Origin: Silene noctiflora | Taxonomy: Eukaryota > Streptophyta > Magnoliopsida > Caryophyllales > Caryophyllaceae | Direction of reading: 5' to 3' | Assembly: GCA_009801015.1 (NCBI GenBank) | Contig: VHZZ01000148.1 | Span: 26,478 to 90,477 of the forward strand | Length of the DNA: 64,000 nucleotides | In this document: positions 45,450-56,900 of the stretch, piece after piece | Layout of the letters: every line of letters begins with the position of its first letter | Position numbering within the stretch: the stretch's first letter is position 1 | Position numbers and translations under genes: made by a program | Notes under the pieces: model-generated | Seen by the model: the letters and a program-made list of their open reading frames with translations, nothing else | Told to the model about the DNA's origin: nothing | Databases searched by the model: none

Positions 45450-45800
45450 TTCGGGTCTAGTCAGGTTAAGTCGGGTTATTTCGAGTTCGGTTATTATCAG
45501 GTTTTGCCTTTTTTGAGTATTGGAAGTTGTTCATGTGGTTGGGTTATTCGGTGCTGATCATTTTGGCTGGGTCGAATTTATCATATATTTAGTTATTTAT
45601 TAGAGTAGGTAGATCGGTTCCGGTTAAGTAGTTCAAGTCAAGTCAAGTTGGGTTATTATTAGGTTTGGACTCTTTTGAGTATCGAGAGCGGTTTGTTTGT
45701 GGTCGGGTTATTCGGGGCCTGATCAGTTCGATTGGGTCGATTTTGTGATGTACAGTATTTATTAGAGTGGGTGGATCGGTTCTATTTTTGGTGTTTGGTT
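45450..45800 (+). repeat. Two-copy diverged tandem repeat (~185 bp)
   Basis: tcaggttaagtcgggttatt ... ttgagtattgg ... gggttattcgg ... tgggtcgaattt ... ttattagagtaggtagatcgg at 45460-45615 recurs as caagttgggttatt ... ttgagtatcgag ... gggttattcgg ... tgggtcgatttt ... ttattagagtgggtggatcgg at 45645-45780. About 75-80% alike by eye. Confidence 0.75.
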
Positions 45801-46844
45801 TGATTCAAGTCATGAGTTTAGTGAGGACTACGGAACATTTTTTTTGTGAATTTAATGGTTGAAAGTTGGTTAAGTGAAAATGTTTGATATAATGTGATTT
45901 ATTGTTTTAGGTTGATGTCTGGAGAATTTAATATTAGGATGTGAATTTTGAGTTAGTTAAGTTGGGAGTTAGGACGGTGGATGATCAATTATATATGGAA
46001 AAATTAGTTTCAAAATAACAAAAAAAAAAAAGAATGTATAATGTTTGGTTAGAAACTTGGATATATCAAATTAGGATTTAATTGTTATATTTATAAAATA
46101 GTCCGATATTAGTGATATTGTGTTTATTTTGATAGTAGGTTATGTTTATGATATTTAAGTTACAAATGATCATGAGCACATTTGTAACTATCGATGGCTA
46201 ATGTTGTTGTTAATAGATGTTATTGGCTTATGATCAATAAATTGACAGTATAAGGATGTTAGATATAAAATAATATGGAAATTATTAAAAAAAAATTATA
46301 AATAATATTTAGTTTAAGTAATTTATACATTTATGAGATTTTAACTCTAAAATTATGTCAAAATATAGGGTGCATGAGACATTCACTATCAAAAAGAGAT
46401 ACGGTAATAAAAAAATTCGATATTAATATTTGATTGGGATATAATGTCACAGTGTGATAGAGTGATTATGGTTAGGGTGCATGAGACATTCATTGATGTA
46501 TGTAATTGTTTAAAAAAAAAAGGTAAAAAAATACAAAAGTTTCAAACTTTAATTTAATTGAAAATGGTAAGTAGATTTTCATGTTATCAGAATATCAGGT
46601 GACGTGGCTATGGCCTCGTGAGTTTGATGACATGGAACATCGATTTAAAAGGCCTTGTAATGGTTATGGTTAGGCTAATTAGCGTCATAAAAATCATATC
46701 TACACATTTATAAATATAAACGCTATTTTGATTATATTTAGACAAATTAAATATTTTTAGAAAGCTACAACTTTAATTTAATTGTACGTTTTGAAATGTC
46801 TTAAATTTAATTTTAAAATTTAGTAAAACCACCCATCATGTGTG

Positions 46845-46880
<36 letters not shown>
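46845..46880 (+). repeat. 36-base poly(A) run flanked by short direct repeats
   Basis: The run is preceded by cacccatcatgtgtg and followed by tcacccataat, so an imperfect cacccat-at repeat brackets it, as in a very short retroposed insertion. Could also be chance. Confidence 0.5.
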
Positions 46881-46883
<3 letters not shown>

Positions 46884-48517
46884 CCCATAATAATTTTACT
46901 TTGAGTTCATAATTAACCCCAACTCAAACATGCATACATTAGTCTTACCATTAATATATATGCATGATAATGTAAACCTACAATGTATGGACCATTTTAT
47001 AGATGAAATGTCATTTTTCAAAAATATAAATTAATAATTATAATAATTATTATAATTTCATTTAATTTTACTATGCAAGCTAGTAAGCTAGGTTGGTCAT
47101 GATCTAGCAAAGAAAACAACTTTGCTAGGACATTTATTTTCATCATAAGTATATATATTATTATATATATTATATTATAAAAATTAGAGTTTTTATTTTA
47201 TTTTATTTTAGTTTAATTTAGTGGTCCAAAATTCTGAAATAAAATTGAATGTTCTTTTGTTCCATCTATTTATCTATATGATGTGCTCTCTTCGGAAAAC
47301 CAACCTCTCTGTTTAACTTTGTCCTTTCTTTTCTTTGCCTCATTCATTGCTACACATTGCATCAATGTGTTTCCCCTTTACATCTTCCCACTTTCTATCT
47401 TTAACTTCATCCATCAGGGTAAAACCGTCAATTAATAATGTGGATTTATCGGTGACAGAACCAGGATTTATTTTTTAGTACGACGAGATTGAGAAATTCA
47501 AGATGACAAGCGAGTAATACTCTAAACTCTAAAGTAAACTAAAAATAAAAGATCGAAAATTTTAACTAAATTTCATGTAATGCATTGTGTCTTAATTTTC
47601 GATGAAATATAAAAGTATATTATTTTCAGTCTTTCAAATAATCAAATATATATACTATGTTTTTGTCATTGCCTACATCAGTAATCAGTGATTACGAAGA
47701 TAAAAGTTAAAGTCGTCATCACAAAATCATGATAACCTTGGTAATTCATTCGATCATTCGAAAATATTATTTTATCTGTCTTAATTATTTGTTTATTTTT
47801 TTATTTTTTTTATTTTTTTTATTTTTTTATTTTTTTTATAAAAAAACAGTTTAGTAAAAGGTTAATAATTGATAGAAAAGAAGGGACCGAGCCATGATTA
47901 GATTATTGATTAAGCATAACAAACATGCAACATTTTTTACATCAATAACTAATATAATTAACTTCTTTTCATGCAAAGAATTGATCAGAATTTCAAAAAT
48001 AATGTCGTAATTATCACATTTATCTCGGTGTAATAACTTACTACCGTCACAAATGAGAACTTGCGAAAAACAGAAAAGTTGGAAGTAATATAAAAGCATG
48101 ACAAGGTTAAGAAATATAGAAGGTAGAGCATATAGGAATTAGGAAGGCAGTCGGTGGCACATGTAATAGTTACAATTGATACGTACTTTTGATGTCTAAA
48201 ACAATACTACAACAAATCAACAATACTACATAATAATACACCATACACACACTTCATCTTTGAGAATGACTTCACATGCATCCTCCATTCCACTTGTTTT
48301 TTTTATATAGGATCTATTAATATTATACCATTTAATTTTGCTTTATAGTCCAACCTACTATTTTGAGGAGCAAGTGATATCTACNAAAAAAAGAGATGAT
48401 TAAATTGTTTTTTAATAAGTTTGTATTAACACAGTTGTATTCCTAGAGTTTGAATACGAGACATCTGGCCTGTACCAGTTGATAAGTGCTCATGAATAAA
48501 TACTACGAGTATCATAG

Positions 48518-48815
48518 TTTTTTTTTTTGGTTACAAGAATTGGGATTACCCTAGAAACGATAACAACTAGAAAGCATAAAAAGGAACGATCTTAATTAGG
48601 CCATGAAACACCTTTGATGTTCTGCTGCATTAGCTGAAAGAGATGGTCTGGGGGTATCTCCTGGTTCCCAAATGACAAGCCGTTGGGACTGAGCCACCAT
48701 TTGGTTCGTGAACCAATTAGGGGACGCATTTGCCTCCTTATAATTACGATGGACTTCGAACTTCCATTGATGATTATTAAGAAAACATTTGCAAATTGGA
48801 ACTAGATGGGCATCG
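48518..48815 (-). pseudogene. 3' end of a LINE (RNase H region) with poly(A) tail
   Basis: On the minus strand a frame reads DAHLVPICKCFLNNHQW, then FEVHRNYKEANASPNWFTNQ and MVAQSQRLVIWEPGDTP before a stop. The block H-R-N-Y-K-E-A-N-A-S-P-N-W matches the C-terminal RNase H motif of plant L1-type LINEs (H-x-Y-R-E-A-N-x-x-A-D-x-L-A). About 115 bases past the stop is a 12-base A run (T on the plus strand at 48518-48528). 5'-truncated; no start or reverse transcriptase remains. Confidence 0.7.
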
Positions 48816-50087
48816 GTAGATGAAACGTTAAAATCCGATAAATAAAAACAATAAAAGCATCACCATATTCAATGGACGAAACTACGCATAAACAACTCAA
48901 TTGTTAATAACTCTACCCCTAAATCCCAAAAAAGGAAAGAAACTTTTACCATTTCCTCTCATGTTTAATAACTTGTAAATACCCATACATAAGATTTGAT
49001 GGTGTAAACACTAATTAGCAATAAAAGCATCACCTACAAGAATTAAAAACATGTACTAATATAAATCATCTTTCCATGCAGATGAACAACAACTTGAACA
49101 TTAATTAATGCTAACATTCTCCTTGGCTTTAAATCAAAGTTATCAAACTATTGGCCATTTAAAGAATCATATTTTAGGACCTCAATATCACCCAATTTTA
49201 GCATAAGCCATTTATTTTAATTTAATTAATACTCCACTAAATTTAATGTCAATGCGATACACATCACTTAATGTTGAAATTAATTGACATAGATAATAAC
49301 CAAATACAATTATTCACTTCAATCTTATGACCTTGGACAATTGCTTACACAAATCACAAATTAATTCGAATATCTCTAACATGTGCCATAATAACACAAA
49401 TTTAGTCTAAACAAAGAAAGAGTCAGAAGAAGATATCATGAAAAATGTAAATTTCAATTCATTTTTACCATTTTAGTGAAATATTTTTTTGGTTACTTAT
49501 TCTTAATGTGTACCCTCAGAGTACACGTTAAAAAAACCATAATTTTATCGAAACTGGTGAGAAAATTAAAATAATTAGTAGTAACTCATAATACAGCAAA
49601 TATGTTATTATTATCATGATTAAAAATAGGATTTTTTTTCTTCGAAAAGAAGGTATAATGTTAATAATCGGAAATATGAACATTACACGACTTCATTAAT
49701 ACCGAATTAGCGGATTTTAGAACACAACAAATTGGGCATAAAAACCTAACAAAAGGGGTCATCTTTAAATGATCTATTTACACAATAATGTTGCTCCTAT
49801 ATATTTTTATAGCTTGCTTTTCTACTACTATAAATTGAGGGCCAAGGCTCAAGAAATAATTTAAAGCTACTTTAGAAAATGAACACCATTAGTCTCGTGC
49901 ACTATGTATACTAGTAGTTGCATGGCTAAACAATAATTTATTTGTACACACTAGTTTCACTAGACCATTTTAAATAGTTGTAAATTCATTAACTCTTATA
50001 ATAAGTTGAAGTAGGTGATGGGAAAATGATATGGAGTTTAATTCATGGATCATGGGTTTGCTTCACCAAAAGAGGTACATTTATTGG

Positions 50088-51080
50088 CAAAGCTATTTCA
50101 CTTTGATAGGAACTAGGATCCAACTTATTTCTTTGGACAAAATAAAGGGTTTATTATCGAATTAACGATTTAAAATAAATTAAATGATCAGATGAGTGAT
50201 CTGAAAGAAAATTAGATTTACTTATCTAAGATTAAATCCAGACAAATTCAGCTAACTCAGCTTGATGGAAAGTATGATCCGTTCATTTTTTGGAGGAAAT
50301 GGAGGGTTTATTATCAAATTAACGGTTCAGAATAAATTAGGTAATCAGATGAGTGATCTGAGAGGAAGTAAGATTTATATATCTAAGATTAAATCCACAC
50401 AAAGCTAGCTAACTCACTTTGATGGAAAGTAGGATCCGTCCATTTCTTTGGAGGAAATGGAGAGTTTATTATCGAATCAAGGATCCAGAATAAATTAGGT
50501 GGCTAGAAGAGTGAACCGAAAGAAAATTAGGTTTGCGTACCTAAGATCCAATCCAGACTAAACAAGTTAACTCACTTTGATGGAAACTAAAATCCGCTTC
50601 ATTTCTTTGAATGAAATGGAGGGTTCATTATCGAATCAACAGTAAAGAATAAATTAAGTAACCAAAAAATTGATATGAGAGAACATTAAGTTTGCGTAAC
50701 TAAGATTAAATCCAGACTAAGCTAGTTAATTCACTTTGATGGAAACTAGGATCCGCTTCATTTATTTGGAGGAGATAGAGGGTCCATTATTGAATTAACG
50801 GTTTAGAATAAATTAGGTAATTATGAGAATGATTTGAGGGAAAATTATGTTTACCTAAGTTAAATTCCACTTGTCAGTTTGATAGAAATGAAAAGAGGAA
50901 GTGAAAAAGATTAAGACGGCCTTGGTGGTACCATGGACGATTTGGTGATGGATTATGTTCACTTTGGTCTAAGATTCTCTTCATTTCTTTAGGTGAAATG
51001 TAGTTTTCGTCCTCAAACTATAACGATTCAAAATAAATTAGGTGATGGAGAAAACGAATTGAGAAATAAATTTATCCACC
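50088..51080 (+). repeat. ~157-bp tandem array, five to six copies
   Basis: Units marked by tttctttggaggaaatgga / gggtttattatcgaattaac begin near 50136, 50288, 50445, 50602 and 50760 (periods 152-158), and a degenerate unit near 50976 follows an inserted ~60-base block. Each continues agaataaattaggtaat, gatttat..ctaagattaaatcca, ctaactcactttgatggaaa and ggatccg. Non-coding in all frames. Confidence 0.92.
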
Positions 51081-52286
51081 CGATTAAATCCAAGTTATTG
51101 ATTAAGTAATCGAGCGCGGAAATGAAAAGAAAAAAATTAAGAGAATTATAATCTCTTAGCTTTCGTACGATAGTCAATTTAAACCACAAATCGCGAAATA
51201 CAAATAGCTAAACTTTTGGGAATTTCGATTGAGTACTTACTTCTTGATTAATATTTTTCTTTTAAGAAAATTTCAAATAAATACGATTATTGATTATTGA
51301 TCGAGAATTCGAGACGGAAGGGTATTATCCAATTTTTGTAAACCAAAAATGGAGCTTTAGAGGCTTTCTAATCGGTTGGAAACTTGTTTTGAAAAAATGA
51401 GACAAAATTATGTGAGAATGACATAAGCATTTTGTCTAACACTTGTGAAACTTTATCCTTTTTCCTCAAAACGTGATTGATTCATAGAAATTATCGGCCA
51501 TTTTGCATACTTTTTCTGTTTATTTTGTCCAACACGAATTTCAACCTTTTAATTTTTACTTGTGTTGCTCACTTGGTCCTACTAAACTTATTCTTAGGTC
51601 AAAGGGAGAATTTTCATACTATTTTGTTCATGAATTTATGCCATTATATTAGATGATTATGGGTGATAGTGAGACGAGATGGATTTTTAGTTGTTCGAGC
51701 TTGACTTGGTTAAAGTTCGGCTCGAGTTTAGGTTATGTTGGAGGATATAACGAGTTAAGTTGAGCTAATGTTAGCTTGGTTAGAAAAACTCGTGAGAAAC
51801 TCATACTTGTTTAATTAAATGATATTTTTATATATAACCTTTGAATTTGACATATTACTAATTTACGTTTATCTGGGCGTTAATTGAGTACTTACTTTTA
51901 ATATGATTTCCTATATTTTGTAGGTATATGTTGGAATTGCATAGAAAGTTCTACATCACGTGAATTTGATAATTCATAAACAACTAATAACTCACTAAGA
52001 ATATACTTTGGCCTAATTTGTTGCAAATGAGTGGTTTTAAAAAGCTATAAGCGCCAAAATTGTGCTTCTATTTTTATGAGTAAAACGAAGGTTTTTGAGC
52101 TTTTGAGAATATACTTCCAACTTTTAAATAATGATGTGTTTGACCAAAAAGTGTTTTTAAGTCCGAAAACACTTTGAAAAACTAAGTTAAACACACTAAA
52201 TTTATAGGATCTCAAATTTCACTCGAGTTAGGTGAGCAATCCAACACTAATTCTAAATGTCATTACAATTCTTATTTCACTCCGTA

Positions 52287-52390
52287 TGCCAACCAACTCA
52301 ATGATAAAGTTATAAAATGCGATACTCATGACTTTAGTTCGAACCCCGCCACCATCAAAATCGCCCTTTACCTCCCTTTACACCAAGAAA
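52287..52390 (+). mobile_element. SINE-like tRNA-derived stretch
   Basis: ccaaccaactcaatgataaa resembles a degenerate A box and ttagttcgaaccccgc a good B box about 45 bases later, followed by aatcgccctttacctccctt, the layout of plant tRNA-derived SINEs. Ends and target duplication not determined. Confidence 0.45.
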
Positions 52391-53048
52391 ACAAATTCTT
52401 ATTTCACTTTCCATCATTTAGTTATTAAAGAAACTCACAAATAGAACTATACATTCGGATGTATATGACTATCGTACCTTAAATACAAATCTAATTAAGC
52501 TTATATGCAATTTTTTTTGAGCCTTTAAAAATTTTAATTTACATTTTAATTTTTTAGGTGTTAAAATTAAAATCTTATTGAGTTTATATGTATTATTTTG
52601 AGTTATAATTTATTTATAAAGACACACAGATTCTTTTCAATAAAATTCGTAAAATGTATATATAACCTCAAATCCTTTGCTATAAATCTTCAAATCTATA
52701 CTACCAGATGTATACAACTGATTGTATAGTCCACTAATCGAAAGAAACTTCCTCACAAGTTCATCATGACTTACTATTATTGTTTGTTGATGAAATAAAC
52801 AAAGGCAAGTAACACTCAAATATGCCTAAAGAACCAAGTATGGCAAAGCAAAAGAGAGAGAGAGAGATGGGGAACACAATCAATGTTTAAACTGTTGTAT
52901 GTCATATGCTTGCATGTGCTAATTGTACTAATGCTTGATTAAACTAAGATTAGTGATAGAGGAAGAAACATCACTTAAACATAATTATGCCTATTTTTGC
53001 CTTTTCATAATACAAGAATATGATTGTAACACCCTTTTTGTTCTTGTG

Positions 53049-53350
53049 CTCTCTAAAGTTATGTCTTTGTTTCACATGAAACAATTATTGTTAATCATGT
53101 AATAATCGTCTCTAAAGCAGTGGCGGATTTAGAGGGGCTAGCAGGAGCACTCGCCCCTCGACCTCGCCGGCCAAGGAAAAAATCGACAGTTTTAGTTAAC
53201 GTTTTTGAATTTTTTTTTTTTTAAGTTTACATTATCTCATTACTTGTTTATCCCGCTGAAATTTTTTGCCCTCTCTGGATCCGTCACTGCTCTAAAGTGA
53301 TGCCTTTATTTGACGTGAAACAATTAGTGTTAATCATGTAATAATCGTAG
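53049..53350 (+). repeat. Direct duplication split by a hAT MITE
   Basis: ctctaaagttatgtctttg ... acaattattgttaatcatg ... aataatcgt (53049-53109) and ctctaaagtgatgccttta ... acaattagtgttaatcatg ... aataatcgt (53290-53349) are two copies of one ~60-base unit. The MITE at 53118-53289 sits exactly at their junction. Confidence 0.85.
53118..53289. mobile_element. hAT-like MITE (172 bp) with 8-bp TSD
   Basis: Ends cagtggcggatttagag and, reverse-complemented, cagtgacggatccagag. Perfect 8-base flanks ctctaaag at 53110-53117 and 53290-53297. Non-coding. Ends belong to the same family as the elements at 6101 and 9735. Confidence 0.88.
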
Positions 53351-53574
53351 GGTCGTTTTTGCGCAATTTAAGTAGTAATAACACAAGGACATTACACTTT
53401 GAAGAACAGTAATTAAAAGAATTGTTTAGGATTTGGTTGATTGGTTACATGAATTATGTACAATGTTCGGAGGCAGGGTCGTAACCTTTAGGCTTCAAAA
53501 GAGTTGGCATGAAATTATCGATTTGTCATCAAATTTAGTTTCTCGACAAGAGCGCTGTGTATTCACAACCAAAC

Positions 53575-53605
<31 letters not shown>

Positions 53606-53985
53606 CTGTAAATCGGAATGTGATAAAAAGGATTGACGAGAGCAACTTGAGCGTTTATACGACAATTTATGCAATTTACTCAAAATTGACACTAAAAGAA
53701 ATGATACCAAAGGTTATGTACAATTATATCTTCAAAAATAACCTCTAAGCCGCCTCAAAGGATCCCCGTCTATGGTGGAGTAAGGCGGCCTGCCATACAA
53801 AATCGACATAAAAACAGAAAAAAGGAAAAATCGATCTACACTTGGAATGGACCTTTCTAAAGACATTAAACACAGGCAGGTTGAAGGAGATGAGAACCCA
53901 AAATGCCAAGTCATATATGTAGACTTGCCATTAAACTATAAATTCAATAGCCAACCGAAAAAGCAGCTATCGACATGGTTGGGCA

Positions 53986-56900
53986 TCAAACTTTGGCATC
54001 CTTCTCTGTACAACTGTCATTTACATCTGGAGCTTTCATTAATTGTTTTCTATGTTTCCTATGTTTCCTCGATGAACTGCGTGAGGGATCTAACCTAGAA
54101 GACTCGCCTTTTTGTACATCTGGTGAAATTTTCGGGTTAATTATCAGTCTCCTTGAGTATCTTTTAGAATGTGACGTTCTTGGTAGGACTCCGTTGGAAG
54201 TTTCAGTGATCTTTGCACTTGCTTGTTCTGTGTGATTAGAATCACCTGAGTTCAAGCTTAGCCAACAACTGGTTGGAGTTCTCTTTTTTCTGGGAGCACG
54301 ACTACCTTTGGAGACGTCACATATGCCTGGTTCAGAACATTGCTCATTGATCTCTGTGGCCAGCGTAGTATTTTCTTGCTCCTGATTTATCAAAGAGAAA
54401 AATGTGACTATTCCGGGAAAAAAGGGGAGACAAAGTAATGCTAACACAAAAACATAAAGCACCATTGAAATTGCGTGCATCAAGGTTCCATAGATAGCAA
54501 AAATAAGACATGAGGTTGTCCGACATTTTACTCCGGTTATAATAGGTATTTTACTGAACAGCGAGCAGCAAAAGGGAGTACAAATCACTACAGTGCAAAG
54601 TAACATATTTGAAATACCAAACAAAAAAACTTCAGAGAATAGGAAATACAACCAACGCTGGAAATGATTGGCATCCGAAGTGATTTGACTAGTTCAATTC
54701 ACACCCAAACTTGCACAGAATGTCTGTGATCCAGGTTTTCTCTCAATTCAGAAGAAAAGCAGACAGACCAACAGTGATTTAAAGGAAAAGCATGTGATCA
54801 TAAGCTATGCACAGGAGAATCATTATCCACTTGTATGTTCCCAAGTACTTCTGATTCGGAGATGTCATGAACCAAAACATGGGAGATTTTTTTTACTAGT
54901 GTTCTTTTCTTTAACCTAGTTGTAAAATTAAAAATAAAATAAATCATTAGCATGCATAGCAAGCAACCACATTTCCAATTTTCAAACAGCAGGTCTTACA
55001 AACAACTCTATGCATGTATCAAAGTCATTGATAAGCCGTAAATACATGACAGAAAAAGAAACTAGACCTTCAACTTGACCTCAACTTATGGTAAAAGCTC
55101 ATGTCAATTGCTTAAAATAAAACAACAATACTGTTACGCTGTGCCTCAATGGAAGGGGTAGCGTATGCGCAGCCTAATCCATGCGTTTTTTAAACATAGG
55201 CAGTTTCCACAAAAGCCTAAATGAGAGCAAACTAGAAACAATACCTGAATACCACAACCATAACTAAAATGTAAAAACTAGGAAACCTCAAAGATACATG
55301 CAATATTGCTGTAAGTTCTTTTTAATTACCTCAAGTCTTGTGTTCATGATAGGTTCCACAGCTGATCCTTCTCCTCCATCAGAATCAGTCATTTCTTCAC
55401 ACTCAAACTCTACATCTTCCAATTCTTCATCAGAATCACTCAATTCTTCTTGTTCCATCACTATTTCTAAGGGGGGTTGGTATCCGACATTGTCATTGAT
55501 ACATGAATTAGACTCATCAGCCAGCTTATCTGTCCGTGCAGCAGAATTATCGGGACTAGCTATCCCTTTCGCAATTTCAACAGAGTTTCCGACACTAACA
55601 GATGGAACCATAGGATTAATTTCAGCGCCTTCATGACTTGAAGCTTTCCTCTTTCTTGAAGTACTCAAGTGGATGCCCAAGTCTAAGTCAGTCGCATCGA
55701 CGTTGGAAGTGTTCGGTTTACTAGCAGCAGCCAACTGAGCTGCATCTGTTCCAGCACGATAACCGAGTTCTTCGAATGAATCTCTAGACAGCTCCAGATC
55801 CGTTGTCAATGGAGATCTAGTTGAATCAGAACCAAACGATTTAGGGTTGATGTCACTTGTTCTTTGTAGGAAGGGGTGAAAATCAAGACTGGAAGAAGTG
55901 GAAGCCATTTCCTTTGAACTAGAAGATTTTAAACCAGTAGCAGGGTCAGGTAAATGAGGATCCTGACGAGCATGCCCATTCAATTGATTTTGAAAAGCTG
56001 GAAAAAAACTAAATGTGGGAATCCTGCTAGGATTGTTGACTGAGAAGCTTGGTACAAGGCCCTCTTCGAGGCTTCGATACAATAGAGGATGCATTTGGGG
56101 ATCCAATTCGGCGCCTTTTTCTTCCATACGATTTCTATTATTCAAAGATTCACACTTTTGAGAAGACACGCTAGCAGAATTAGGATTTAATACACTGGTT
56201 TTGTCATGCATAACCTCGGTGGAACTAACAAGCTGGGAACTTCTGAGAGAAGCCTGTGATATAACACGGACTGCTGGTGGAAGTTTCACAGGAGGTAATT
56301 CCGGTGCTAATTTTACAACATTTGTAATACCAGGCTTTAGAGCATTCTGTGAATGCAAGAAAGATTCACAGCCAAAGGCTCTGGAAGTTGTTCTCGTCGG
56401 TGGATACCCAGAACCTGCGTAAGCTTGGAAGGATTTGTGATTCACATGATGGGAATTTTCTGAACCAACTGAGAAATCTCGTGCACGGTCTCTCTTAGAG
56501 GGGGTTTCTTTGTTTCCGTGATTTGGCACTTCCTGCGATCCACAGAATCTAGTAGGAACTAAAGTTCCAGGCAAACATCTAGAGTTAAGATTTGATGCAA
56601 ATACTTTGGGTGCATTCAGCCCAGCAGTAACTGGTCTCCAATCTGCCAAGAATGCCTCATGAACATATGCTTCCTTGTCCATGCCATCCTCTCCATTTTC
56701 ACGCTGAGGACCACAAAGTTCTGTTTGATTATCCTGCATGAAGTCAAACACAATCAAGTCAAAACCACAATGAAACAAAACTCAACTTGTGACTTTTGTG
56801 CAATCTCATTCATTTAGAAAATGTGAATCTTATTCAAGAATGACATTGCTTCTTCACCAATTATTAAGAATCTTATTCATTTCAAAACCAATTATTGGTT

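Larger units (their letters stand above)
44888..53985. other. Nine-kilobase gene-poor region
   Basis: The first ~500 bases are the 5' UTR/promoter of the minus-strand WD40 gene (CT/GA-rich near 45250) and the last few hundred hold the GON-4-like gene's 3' UTR. Between them I see no gene: open frames are short and low-complexity. Contents: diverged tandem repeat (45450-45800), a 36-base A run (46845-46880), T-rich runs (47790-47840), a LINE remnant (48518-48815), a tandem array (50088-51080), a SINE-like stretch (52287-52390) and a hAT MITE (53118-53289). Confidence 0.7.
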
